DNA of 64,000 bases. It comes from Mesorhizobium_L sp035547755 (GTDB lineage Bacteria > Pseudomonadota > Alphaproteobacteria > Rhizobiales > Rhizobiaceae). Position 1 is the first letter of the stretch, and the number at the start of each line of letters is the position of its first letter. Location of the stretch: positions 19,335-83,334 of the forward strand of contig DASZUG010000039.1 in the NCBI GenBank assembly GCA_035547755.1. The letters are read 5' to 3'. Of this stretch, positions 18,727 through 27,257 are shown one piece after another. The notes beneath the pieces are model-generated. The model made no database searches. It saw nothing but the letters and a program-made list of their open reading frames with translations, and had not been told where the DNA came from. Both the position numbers and the translations under genes were made by a program.

Positions 18727-18972
18727 TCAGGCAGCCGCTTGGGATTGCGTCACGACGACGGGGATCAACAAGTCTCCCCAGTTCCCGTTGCCGCCATGAT
18801 GCCTTGCCGAGCGGACGAGTTCGACGGAAATTCCCATCTCGACCGCTTTCATCACGGATTGATTGAGGCGGTGAAGATCGTTCGCCATTGTCCTTATGGC
18901 GGCCTGCTGCTCCTCGTTCATGAAATGCGCCTGGTCTTCCGCTCTCTCGCGAACGCGCGTCCTCGTGGTCAT
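18727..18972 (-). CDS. Small conserved-type protein downstream of aceA, function unknown
   Basis: An 81-residue protein beginning MTTRTRVRERAEDQAHFM. It is charged and helical in its first 60 residues (EEQQAAIRTMANDLHRLNQSVMKAV split by short polar runs), ending in a hydrophobic strand-like tail (GDLLIPVVVTQSQAAA). I recognise no domain. AAAGAGGA lies 7 nt before the ATG; an upstream in-frame ATG at 19005 is less likely. It follows aceA after 110 nt that contain a 7-bp GC hairpin (19051-19070), so it is probably cotranscribed at a reduced level. Confidence 0.7.
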   Translation of the reverse strand: MTTRTRVRERAEDQAHFMNEEQQAAIRTMANDLHRLNQSVMKAVEMGISVELVRSARHHGGNGNWGDLLIPVVVTQSQAAA

Positions 18973-19082
18973 TGTCGGGTCCTCTTTGGTGAGGGAAGGG
19001 TGCATTCATCCACCCTTCCGGTCTGTTTCCTTTTCTCCATTCACAGCCTTCCGGCAGGCCTGTCTGCCGGCGCCAAGCCCGC

Positions 19083-20372
19083 CTATTCCGCGGCCGGCCG
19101 GAACTGCGCGTGCTCGGTTGATTCCGCCATTGCGGTGGTCGAGGAAGTGCCGCCGGTGATGGCGAGCGAGACGGCGTCGAAATAGCCGGTGCCGACTTCC
19201 CGCTGATGCTTCGTGGCGGTGTATCCGCGCGCTTCCGCTGCGAATTCCGCCTCCTGCAATGCGCAATAGGCCGCCATCTGCTTCTCGCGGTAATTCCTGG
19301 CGAGGTCGAACATGCCGTAATTCAGCTGGTGGAAGCCGGCGAGCGTGATGAACTGGAATTTATAGCCCATCGCGCCGAGTTCGCGCTGGAAACGGGCGAT
19401 CGTCGCTTCGTCGAGGTTCTTCCTCCAATTGAAGGAGGGCGAGCAATTATAGGCCAGCATCTTGCCGGGATGGTGCCGGCGCACGCCCTCTGCGAATTTG
19501 CGCGCCTGGTCGAGGTCGGGTTTCGACGTTTCGCACCATATGAGATCGGCGAAAGGCGCATAGGCAACGGCGCGCGCGATACATGGTTCGAGCCCGTTGC
19601 GGACACGATAGAATCCCTCGCTCGTGCGGCCGGCGTCGTAGTCCACGAAGGGCCGGTCGCGTTCGTCGATATCGGACGTGATCAGCTTCGCGGCCTCCGC
19701 GTCCGTGCGCGCGATGACCAGGGTAGGGACGCCCATGACATCGGCCGCGAGCCGCGCCGCCACGAGATTGCGGATATGGGCCGAGGTGGGAATAAGGACC
19801 TTGCCGCCGAGATGGCCGCATTTCTTTTCCGAGGCCAACTGGTCCTCGAAGTGGACGCCCGCGGCGCCTGCCTCGATATAGGCCTTCATGATCTCGAAAG
19901 CGTTGAGCGGGCCGCCGAAGCCCGCTTCCGCGTCGGCGACGATCGGCGCGAACCATGTCTCGACCGAAAGACCTTCTCCTTCCGCCGCCTCGATCTGGTC
20001 GGCGCGCTGCAGCGTGCGGTTGATGCGGCGCGCGAGTTCCGGACCCGCATTGGCGGGATAGAGCGACTGGTCCGGATACATGGCGCTTGCCGTGTTCGCG
20101 TCGGCGGCGACCTGCCAGCCGGAGAGATAGATGGCTTTCAGCCCGGCACGGACCATCTGCATCGCCTGGTTACCGGAAAGGGCGCCCAGCGCGTTGATGA
20201 ACGGTTCTTCGGATAGCAGCCGCCAAAGCCGATCCGCGCCCATTTCCGCGAGGCTGTAGCGAAGCGTGGCGCTGCCCCGGAGTCGCAACACATCCGCCGC
20301 GGAATAGGGACGTTCGATACCGTCGAAGCGCCCCGCGGGGCAGGAGGGGATGAGTGTGTCAAAATCTGTCAT
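19083..20372 (-). CDS. aceA: Isocitrate lyase
   Basis: Splits isocitrate into succinate and glyoxylate, the entry to the glyoxylate bypass needed for growth on acetate and fatty acids. The 429-residue protein carries the active-site signature KKCGH (183-187, catalytic Cys185) and the segments SGWQVAADANTA, ARTDAEAAKLITSD and NCSPSFNW. The ATG at 20372 gives the family N-terminus; the frame stays open far upstream only as a shadow of the divergent regulator gene. Malate synthase is not in the window. The divergent ScfR/RamB-type gene is the probable regulator, acting through the repeated motifs in the 201-bp intergenic region. Confidence 0.96.
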   Translation of the reverse strand: MTDFDTLIPSCPAGRFDGIERPYSAADVLRLRGSATLRYSLAEMGADRLWRLLSEEPFINALGALSGNQAMQMVRAGLKAIYLSGWQVAADANTASAMYPDQSLYPANAGPELARRINRTLQRADQIEAAEGEGLSVETWFAPIVADAEAGFGGPLNAFEIMKAYIEAGAAGVHFEDQLASEKKCGHLGGKVLIPTSAHIRNLVAARLAADVMGVPTLVIARTDAEAAKLITSDIDERDRPFVDYDAGRTSEGFYRVRNGLEPCIARAVAYAPFADLIWCETSKPDLDQARKFAEGVRRHHPGKMLAYNCSPSFNWRKNLDEATIARFQRELGAMGYKFQFITLAGFHQLNYGMFDLARNYREKQMAAYCALQEAEFAAEARGYTATKHQREVGTGYFDAVSLAITGGTSSTTAMAESTEHAQFRPAAE

Positions 20373-20411
20373 ATCAAATCTCACTATTGTCAGGGCTGGT
20401 AAGGACACATC

Positions 20412-20550
20412 TTTTACACGCGCATATAAAACGCTATGGAAAAGCGCTTCTGGTGCTGTAAAAAGGGGAAAATAAGTACGGACATTGACGGTTCGAATTT
20501 GTTCGTTTGTCACAATTGTAAAAGAACACAGTGTTGTCGAATTTGTAAAA
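20412..20550. promoter_or_regulatory. Repeated TTGTAAAA-type motifs between aceA and its regulator
   Basis: In this AT-rich 201-bp region the motif TGTAAAA occurs in plus orientation at 20457, 20517 and 20544, and inverted at 20412-20418. The two best copies (20516-20523 and 20543-20550) are 27 nt apart. A GAATTTGT element also repeats nearby. Inference: binding sites for the ScfR/RamB-family protein, whose Corynebacterium relative binds AT-rich TTTGCAAA-like sites. Confidence 0.5.
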
Positions 20551-20573
20551 AACATTTGGTCACGAGGAAGCCC

Positions 20574-22013
20574 ATGGCAGAAAGGAAGATATTCGCCGGA
20601 CCACGCGTGAGGCGCGCGCGCATGGAGCGCGGGCTGACGCAGACAGCGATGGCGAACGGGCTCGGCATTTCGCCCTCCTATCTCAATCTGATCGAACGCA
20701 ACCAGCGGCCGCTGACGGTCCAACTCATCCTGAAGCTGGCATCCGTTTACCGGATCGAGCCGGAGGCGCTCCAGGCCGATGAAAAGGCGTCCGTGGCGGC
20801 GCTCCGCGAAGTCTTCGCCGATCCCTTGCTGACGGACGAGCTTCCGGGTGACGCGGAACTGGCGGAACTGGTTGCCGGCGCGCCCGATGTCTCCGCTGCT
20901 ATCGTGAAACTCTTTCGCGCTTACAGGGAGCAAGGCGGCCGGCTTTCGGATTTGTCGGCCCTTCTTGCCAAGGAAGGCAGGGCAACGGCGCTCTCCTCGA
21001 CGCGGTTGCCTTTCGACGAGGTCAGCGAGGTGCTTGCCGCGCGGCCGAACCATTTCGCCTCGCTCGAAGAAGAGGCGGAGGCCTTTTCGAAACTGCTCCA
21101 GCCTTACGACGACCTGGCGGCTGCATTGAAAGCCTGGTTGAAGCGCGAGCATGGCATCAGCGTGCGTATTCTCCCCGTCGCGACCATGCCGAACTGGCGG
21201 CGGCGCTACGATCGCCACACCAGCCGGCTTTTCCTTTCCGAACGCCTTTCCCCTTTCGATCGCTTGCGCGAGATGGCGATGGAGGCATGCCTTGTGCGCA
21301 TGAACGTCGCGATCGGGGTCGAGGTGGAGGCGCTGAAGCTCTCCACCGACGAAGCAGCGAGGCTCGCCCGTTTCGAACTGGCGCGCTATGCCGCGCACGC
21401 GCTGATGATGCCATACGAGCCTTTTCGCGCTGCGGCGGAGAGAGAGCGCTATGACATCGATATCCTGCGCTCCCGTTTTGGCGTTTCCTTCGAGCAGGCG
21501 GCGACCCGGCTGACGACGCTGCAACGGCCGGGAGCCGCCGCGATTCCGTTCTTCTTGATGGAGATCGACCAGTCCGGGCGTCAGGTCCGCCGCGCCGGCG
21601 CCCGGGGCTTCCCCGTCTCTCGTTTTGGCGGCGGTTGCCCTCGCTTGCCCATGTACGCCGCCTTCGCCGAGCCAGGCAGGATATTGGTGGAGGCCGTCGA
21701 GATGCCGGACGAAACCGCATTTCTCTGCCTGGCGCGCACGCTCGAAGGACTGCAGGGTCGGTTCGACGAAAAGGTACGCCGCACGTCGATCCTGCTCGGC
21801 TGCGAGATCGGGTTCAGGGAGGGGATCGTCTATGGCGACGGGCTTTTTTCATCGGCGGGCGGCGGTGATGCCGCCATCAAGCGGACGCCGATCGGACCCG
21901 CCTGCCGGCTTTGCGAAAGAGCAGGGTGTCTGTCGCGGGCCGAACCGCCGATTACCCGGCCATTGGGTCTCGACGAGATGGTGACGGGCCTTTCCGCCTT
22001 TGATTTCCAGTAA
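20574..22013 (+). CDS. Short-chain fatty acyl/acetate-metabolism regulator (ScfR/RamB type)
   Basis: A 479-residue XRE-family regulator. Residues 1-65 form the helix-turn-helix (GPRVRRARMERGLTQTAMA, SPSYLNLIERNQRPLT). The middle is an ImmA/IrrE-like region, and the C-terminus has the DUF2083 Cys pattern GPACRLCERAGCLSRAEPP. Members include RamB of Corynebacterium and PrpC-linked regulators that sense acetyl- or propionyl-CoA status. It is divergent from aceA, the expected target. CGAGGAAG precedes ATG 20574. The open frame continues upstream to 20436 with a Cys-rich stretch, but that is AT-rich promoter DNA and is rejected. Confidence 0.88.
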   Translation: MAERKIFAGPRVRRARMERGLTQTAMANGLGISPSYLNLIERNQRPLTVQLILKLASVYRIEPEALQADEKASVAALREVFADPLLTDELPGDAELAELVAGAPDVSAAIVKLFRAYREQGGRLSDLSALLAKEGRATALSSTRLPFDEVSEVLAARPNHFASLEEEAEAFSKLLQPYDDLAAALKAWLKREHGISVRILPVATMPNWRRRYDRHTSRLFLSERLSPFDRLREMAMEACLVRMNVAIGVEVEALKLSTDEAARLARFELARYAAHALMMPYEPFRAAAERERYDIDILRSRFGVSFEQAATRLTTLQRPGAAAIPFFLMEIDQSGRQVRRAGARGFPVSRFGGGCPRLPMYAAFAEPGRILVEAVEMPDETAFLCLARTLEGLQGRFDEKVRRTSILLGCEIGFREGIVYGDGLFSSAGGGDAAIKRTPIGPACRLCERAGCLSRAEPPITRPLGLDEMVTGLSAFDFQ

Positions 22014-22048
22014 GCGGTTCGCCAGAGCGCTTTCGTCCAATCCCGCGC

Positions 22049-22147
22049 ATGCCCCTCACCCTACCCTCTCCCCGCAGGCGGGCCGACGGGACGGAGGCGT
22101 CACGGCCGGCATCTTCCCCGCTTGCGGGAGAAGATGGCGGCAGGCAG
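22049..22147. repeat. Intergenic mosaic repeat with CCCCGC/GCGGGG cores
   Basis: The segment opens CCCCTCACCCTACCCTCTCC and contains two diverged, opposed copies of a GC core (CTCTCCCCGCAGGCGGG near 22064 and CTTCCCCGCTTGCGGGAGAAG near 22112). It looks like a decayed member of the short palindromic repeats frequent in rhizobial intergenic DNA. It lies between the regulator gene and the carbamoyltransferase gene, both on the plus strand. Confidence 0.6.
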
Positions 22148-22271
22148 ATACAAGGGGCGCTCGCTGCGGGGGCAAATCCGCCCAACGCATCGATAGGACG
22201 CCTTTCGATTGCCTTTGGCTTTCCGGCGCTTTAAGTCCAGCGGGCTTCCGAACACATTGAGGTCGGGCCTG

Positions 22272-23831
22272 ATGAGGATTTTTGCCTATAAACCCGGCCA
22301 TGACGGCCATGTCGCCCTGATCGAGGACGGCAAACTGGTTTTCTCCCTCGAGGCGGAGAAAGATTCCGGCGCGCGCTACGCCCCGATCACGCCCGAGCTT
22401 CTGCTGCACGGCCTGTCGCTTTGCCGGGATGTTCCGGACGTGATTGCCGTTTCCGGCTGGATGAATTCCTTCCGCCCCATGGCCGATCCGGTCGGCGCCG
22501 GCTATTTCGGCGTCGGCCCCGAAGCGATTGCTCTCGAAACCCGATCGTTCCTCGGCCGGGAGGTCAAGCAGTTCTCGTCCTCCCATGAGCGCTCGCATCT
22601 GATGGGCAGCTACGCCATGTCGCCCTTCGAACAGGGCGCGCCCTGCTACGCGCTCGTTTGGGAAGGCGTCATCGGCGCCTTCTACCGTATCGATCGGGAT
22701 CTCGCGATCACCAGGCTCGGCACGCCGATGACCGGCCCAGGGCACAAATATGGTTTCCTCTACGGGCTGGCCGACCCTTCCTATCCCGCCGACGCGCGAA
22801 AATCGCGCCGTGAAGACGCCGGCAAGCTTATGGCGCTCTCGGCCTATGGGCGCGAGCGCGCGGAAACGCCGGAGGAGCGCCGGCTGATCGAGCGCCTGAT
22901 CGCGCATGACGCCACGAAAAGCGCGCTGAGAAAAGCCGACTATCGCGACACGCCTTTTTTCGATATCGGCCTCGACGATCCGTCTTTTCGCGATCTGGCG
23001 CGCCGTTTCCAACTGGCGGTCTTCGAGCGCTTCCATGATTTCGCCAGGGATCGTTTGAGGGAAGGCCTGCCGCTTCTGATTGCGGGCGGATGCGGTTTGA
23101 ACTGCGACTGGAACAGCCTTTGGCGCGAAAGCGGCCTTTTCGCCGACACCTTCGTCCAGCCTTGCGCCAATGATTCCGGCTCGGCGATCGGCACGGCGGC
23201 GGATGCGTGGTTTCATCTGACCGGAAACGCGAAGATCGACTGGACCGTCTATGCGGGCGAGGATTTTATCCATGATGGCGCGGACCTGACAGGCTTCGAG
23301 GCGAGGCCACTCGATTTCGCTGAAGTCGCCGGCGAACTGGCGAATGATGCGGTACTCGCCTGGGTGCAGGGGCGCTACGAGATCGGTCCGCGCGCGCTCG
23401 GCAACCGTTCTCTCATTGCCGCTCCTTTCACGAAGGAGACGCATGCGCGCTTGAACCATATCAAGAAGAGGGAGGGCTTCCGGCCGATCGCGCCGATCCT
23501 GATGGAGGAAGAACTCGACCGCCTTTACCGACATAACGGCCCCAGTCCGCATATGCTTTATTTCCAGAGAGTGAAAACGGATGCGCTCCAGGCTGTGACA
23601 CATGTCGACGGGACCGCGCGCGTGCAGACGGTAAGGCGCAACCAGAACGCCGAAATCCATGCTCTGCTCGACGCCTTCCGCGCGCGGACGGGCTTTGGCG
23701 TGCTGTGCAACACCTCGCTCAACTTCAACGGGAAAGGCTTCATCAACCGGATGAGCGATCTTGTGCGCTATGCCCGCGAAACGGACCTCGACGGATTCGT
23801 CGTCGGCGACAGGTTCTACCGGAAGAAGTGA
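22272..23831 (+). CDS. Carbamoyltransferase family protein (NodU/CmcH/TobZ type)
   Basis: A 519-residue member of the family that transfers a carbamoyl group from carbamoyl phosphate, via carbamoyl-adenylate, to a hydroxyl of a sugar or natural product. The N-terminal Kae1/YrdC-related fold has the metal-binding His pattern SSHERSHLMGSYA (near 115), and the C-terminal lobe shows the hallmark GRYEIGPRALGNRSLIA and NTSLNFNGKGF. ATG 22272 has GAGG 10 nt upstream; the extension to a TTG at 22209 is not credible. There is no other nodulation or antibiotic gene beside it. The convergent FkbM methyltransferase gene ends 13 nt away. Substrate unknown. Confidence 0.87.
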   Translation: MRIFAYKPGHDGHVALIEDGKLVFSLEAEKDSGARYAPITPELLLHGLSLCRDVPDVIAVSGWMNSFRPMADPVGAGYFGVGPEAIALETRSFLGREVKQFSSSHERSHLMGSYAMSPFEQGAPCYALVWEGVIGAFYRIDRDLAITRLGTPMTGPGHKYGFLYGLADPSYPADARKSRREDAGKLMALSAYGRERAETPEERRLIERLIAHDATKSALRKADYRDTPFFDIGLDDPSFRDLARRFQLAVFERFHDFARDRLREGLPLLIAGGCGLNCDWNSLWRESGLFADTFVQPCANDSGSAIGTAADAWFHLTGNAKIDWTVYAGEDFIHDGADLTGFEARPLDFAEVAGELANDAVLAWVQGRYEIGPRALGNRSLIAAPFTKETHARLNHIKKREGFRPIAPILMEEELDRLYRHNGPSPHMLYFQRVKTDALQAVTHVDGTARVQTVRRNQNAEIHALLDAFRARTGFGVLCNTSLNFNGKGFINRMSDLVRYARETDLDGFVVGDRFYRKK

Positions 23832-23844
23832 GCGGACCGAACCG

Positions 23845-24738
23845 TCACCCGCCACGCTGCAGGATGACGTTTTCCTTCGTCGCCGCCTTTTCCTTGTAGC
23901 CTCTTTCTTTCAGGAAAGAGACGCAGTCCGTCTTCCACCGCTCCTTCAATGCCGTTTCGACCATGACCGTTACCGGCCATAGCGTCGGCTCGGCCATCTC
24001 GTAATAGGGAAGCAGCGCCTGGTCCTCGAAGCCCTCTATATCGACCTTGATGACGTCAGGTCTCGGCAGCCCGGCGTTCTCGATGAGGGTCTTCAGCGGG
24101 CGCATGGTGATGGGAACCGAAACGTCGGATGCACCCCCTTCGCTCGCCAGAAGAGAGGCGCCGCCAATATTGCCGCCGCCATCGAAGCGAAGCAGCGCCG
24201 TTCCCTCCTCATTGCCCGCCGCGACATTGAGTACGACGATATTGAGCGCCTCGTTGGCGAGGATGTTGAACCTGAGCTTGGCATAGGTGCGCGGATGCGG
24301 CTCCAGCGCGACAACCCTGCCCGCCGGCCCGACGAGCCGTGACGCCCAAAGCGTGTAGGTGCCGACATTCGCGCCGATATCGACGAAAACGGACCCTTTC
24401 CTGACGAAAGGAGCGAGAAGGGCGCGTTCGCTCCTTTCGGGTAACTGGCGCTGCCCCGTGATCACGCGGTCGCATCGGTTTTCGGTGGGATAGGCTCGGA
24501 AGCGGATACCTTCCGCCATGATGTCGAACGGGCCGGCGCGGGATGCGCCGAGCTTCTTTCTTATCGCCTTTCTCAGCCGGGACGAAAGGAAGCCTGTCGT
24601 CGCCGTGGACCAGACGATCCGGTCGAGCGTGCCCGGCCGAAGATCGCTGAACCGGGTCTCGATGTCGAGATGCGGTTGCGCGCGGCCAGCCGACGGGGAA
24701 ATTCCCTTGTCGGCAGCGGAGTCTGAAGGCGCGTCCAT
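23845..24738 (-). CDS. FkbM-family methyltransferase
   Basis: A 297-residue SAM-dependent O-methyltransferase. The FkbM domain spans about 105-290 with the cofactor motif VFVDIGANVGTYTLWAS, acidic VVALEPHPRTYAKL and VIKVDIEGFEDQALLP. FkbM enzymes methylate hydroxyls on polyketides, glycans and lipids. ATG 24738 lies 8 nt after the stop of the mechanosensitive channel gene on the same strand, so the two are probably cotranscribed. The first 60 residues are low complexity. An extended frame across the channel gene is a shadow. With the convergent carbamoyltransferase it makes two glycan/natural-product-modifying genes side by side. Confidence 0.85.
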   Translation of the reverse strand: MDAPSDSAADKGISPSAGRAQPHLDIETRFSDLRPGTLDRIVWSTATTGFLSSRLRKAIRKKLGASRAGPFDIMAEGIRFRAYPTENRCDRVITGQRQLPERSERALLAPFVRKGSVFVDIGANVGTYTLWASRLVGPAGRVVALEPHPRTYAKLRFNILANEALNIVVLNVAAGNEEGTALLRFDGGGNIGGASLLASEGGASDVSVPITMRPLKTLIENAGLPRPDVIKVDIEGFEDQALLPYYEMAEPTLWPVTVMVETALKERWKTDCVSFLKERGYKEKAATKENVILQRGG

Positions 24739-24746
24739 GGGACCGA

Positions 24747-27173
24747 TCAAAGCGCGTTCGCGGCGGTTTGCGACGGATTGGCCGATTGCGCGGCGCGCGT
24801 TTCCTCGTCGAGTACGGCCCGCACGGAGCCGGCGATGACCTCGCGCTCGGCCGCCGACAGATCCTCCGCCTTTTCCCCGTCGGCAAGCCGCACCGTCACC
24901 TCCCTGTGGGCGAAATGAACGCCTTCCTTCTGGAACGTCTCCTGGATCAGTGAATAGATCGCCTTGCGGGTGACGAACTGATCGCCCGGCCGGGTCATAT
25001 ATTTGACGCGCACGATCATGGCGGAATCTTCCATCGAATAGACCCCTTGCGACTTCAACGGCTGGATGAACAGGGGTCCGAGGATGGGATCGTCGAGCAA
25101 TTGCTGGCCGATCTTCTTGATCAGTCGGCGGACTTTGTCCACGTCCGTATCGTAGGTCAGCCTGAGCGGCAGCTTCATGATCACCCAATCGCGGGAATAG
25201 TTGGTCAGGTGATGGATCTCGCCAAAGGGAACGGTATGGAGGGCGCCGCGATGGTGCCTGAGTTGGAAGGACCGCATCGATATCTTCTCGACCACGCCTT
25301 TGACCTTGTCGAGTTCGATATATTCGCCCTTGCGGAACGCATCGTCGACGAGGAAAAAGGCGCCGGAGAAGATGTCCCGGATCAGCGTCTGCGCGCCGAA
25401 GCCGATGGCGATGCCGACAACGCCGGCGCCGGCGAAGAGCGGCGCCACGTTCACCCCTATATTGGACAGGACGAGCGTGAACGCGAAGATCACGATAGCG
25501 AAGATGATGACGTTGCGGAAGACGGGCAGGAGCGTGGCGAGCCGCGACTGTCCCTTGCCCATCCCGCCCTCTTCCGCGGTGCTGCTTTCCTGCTCGTCCT
25601 GGTTTCCGCCTTCTTCGAGGATCTTGTCGTCTATATAATTGTTCACTGCCTTGTAGCCGGACGCCGCAAGGAAGATGACCAGCAATATGTCGAGCGCCGA
25701 CGACAGGACGTCGCCTGCTTCACTGCCGCTCCGGATCCCCCAGATCCGGGCGATCGCCGCGACCGAAAGGACGAGGACCACGGCCAGGATCGCGTTCTCG
25801 AAGAAGCCCTGGAAGGCAGGCTTGAATTCCCTGGTGCGAGGTTTCGGCTTTTCGATCAGCGGGTGGATCGTCATTTCCTCACCCGCTTCGAGAACGTCGC
25901 GCTCGTCCTCGCTCAGGCTTTCGGCGAGTTCCTTGGCCGCCACGGCCCTGCGCCAGGCGCGGTGTTCGGCGAGCGCCTTGAGGATCTGGTTGCGACGGAA
26001 ATTGGCCGCACGCGCTTCATAGGCGATTTCAAGCACGAAGACCGCGAGCGCATAGACGAAGAGCGCGGCAACGAAAACGATGAGGGGAGCGCCGACGAGG
26101 ACGTAGCCGCCCGGCAGCCCGAGCGTCAGGCGCACCGAACTCATGAACCATGCAAAAGCCAGATAGACGATGATGAGCGGCAGCCCCGCGGAAGCGACCA
26201 ATCGCCTCCAGCCGGGCTTTCTGTCCGGATCGCCTGGTCCGAGCAGAATGTCGTGAAGCTCCTGGCGATGGACGATCGCGAGTCCGGCGAACAAAACAGC
26301 GCTGATCAGCGCTCCGACCACCAAACCGAGCCTTTCGGCGTCGAGATTGAGATTGAGTTCCTGAATCCAGCGCAGAATGCCGACGACGAAAGCGGTTACG
26401 GCGAGCACGAAGGTCGTGTGCCTGTAAAAACGGATGGCGGCCTGATCGGAGAGGTTGATCAGACGGTGATTGGGAACGTCGGGCGCGAAAAAGTTGAAGA
26501 AGATGACGGATCGCAGGATCTTGTAGCCGACATAGGTCGAGATGATGACCAGGATCGTCTTGCGGGAAGGGATGTGGCCGTAATCGAAGATCACCTCGAC
26601 CAGGATCGCCGTTGCGAACATGATGCCGGTGGCGATGAGGATCCAGCCGGCCCGGCCGAGCAGATAGCCGAGCTTCCGCGACCGTCTCGTCTCGTCGGGA
26701 TTGAAGCGGTAGCGGAAATGGTCCCGGCCCCACCGCGCCGTCGCCCTGAAGAGCAGTGTTCCGAGCATCAGTCCTCCGACCGCCGTGATGATGGCGCGGG
26801 CGAGCCATTGCAGGGAATCGCTCATGCCCGTGGTTTTGAGGACAGTGGGAAGGCCTTTCAGGAACAGCCAGGTATTATGGGAGAGTTCCCTCAGCTTATA
26901 GCGGGCGCGAAGCAGATTGTCGCTGGTCATCGCCATGCCCATCGGCACATCCGTCACATCCGACGCGGCGGGCTTCGATCCGCTGTTGGGTTGGACCACG
27001 ATGACGGTCGCGCCGCTCTTGCGCGCCTCGTTGAGGAAAGTATCGAGCGATGAGGATTTGCTGCTGGAATGTGAAAAGGAAAGAGACGGCAAGCCCGCCG
27101 CAATTGCGTCCTGTCCCGTCTGTAAGGCAAAGGACACGAGCAGGGTGATTGCCAGCAGGCGGAGGACTGCCAT
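24747..27173 (-). CDS. Large MscS-family mechanosensitive ion channel
   Basis: An 808-residue inner-membrane protein from the chosen ATG 27173 (MAVLRLLAITLLVSFALQ, a signal sequence). An N-terminal periplasmic segment is followed by about ten hydrophobic helices, a cytoplasmic charged linker (about 400-450), then the MscS core: pore helix GVVGIAIGFGAQTLIRDIFSG and the beta domain with VEKISMRSFQLRH and VPFGEIHHLTN. The channel releases solutes on hypo-osmotic shock. It is long compared with the 286-residue E. coli MscS and belongs to the MscK/YbdG-like multi-helix class. The frame is open to a GTG at 27242, but the extra residues precede the signal sequence. FkbM follows. Confidence 0.87.
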   Translation of the reverse strand: MAVLRLLAITLLVSFALQTGQDAIAAGLPSLSFSHSSSKSSSLDTFLNEARKSGATVIVVQPNSGSKPAASDVTDVPMGMAMTSDNLLRARYKLRELSHNTWLFLKGLPTVLKTTGMSDSLQWLARAIITAVGGLMLGTLLFRATARWGRDHFRYRFNPDETRRSRKLGYLLGRAGWILIATGIMFATAILVEVIFDYGHIPSRKTILVIISTYVGYKILRSVIFFNFFAPDVPNHRLINLSDQAAIRFYRHTTFVLAVTAFVVGILRWIQELNLNLDAERLGLVVGALISAVLFAGLAIVHRQELHDILLGPGDPDRKPGWRRLVASAGLPLIIVYLAFAWFMSSVRLTLGLPGGYVLVGAPLIVFVAALFVYALAVFVLEIAYEARAANFRRNQILKALAEHRAWRRAVAAKELAESLSEDERDVLEAGEEMTIHPLIEKPKPRTREFKPAFQGFFENAILAVVLVLSVAAIARIWGIRSGSEAGDVLSSALDILLVIFLAASGYKAVNNYIDDKILEEGGNQDEQESSTAEEGGMGKGQSRLATLLPVFRNVIIFAIVIFAFTLVLSNIGVNVAPLFAGAGVVGIAIGFGAQTLIRDIFSGAFFLVDDAFRKGEYIELDKVKGVVEKISMRSFQLRHHRGALHTVPFGEIHHLTNYSRDWVIMKLPLRLTYDTDVDKVRRLIKKIGQQLLDDPILGPLFIQPLKSQGVYSMEDSAMIVRVKYMTRPGDQFVTRKAIYSLIQETFQKEGVHFAHREVTVRLADGEKAEDLSAAEREVIAGSVRAVLDEETRAAQSANPSQTAANAL

Positions 27174-27257
27174 CAGCCGGCCCCTGTTGAACGCCCCGCT
27201 TCCATATTCTATTCGACGTGCCAAAACTGACCGGTCCGCCACAGGATCTGCCTATCG

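Noticed and set aside
20436..20573. Cys-rich N-terminal extension (CC, CxxC, CC) ahead of the ScfR/RamB-like regulator, resembling a zinc ribbon
   Set aside because: AT-rich promoter DNA containing the putative operators; the family starts at MAERKIF, which has its own ribosome site.
20373..21524. Open frame extending aceA upstream to 813 codons
   Set aside because: Antisense shadow of the divergent regulator gene; isocitrate lyases of this class are about 430 residues and start at 20372.
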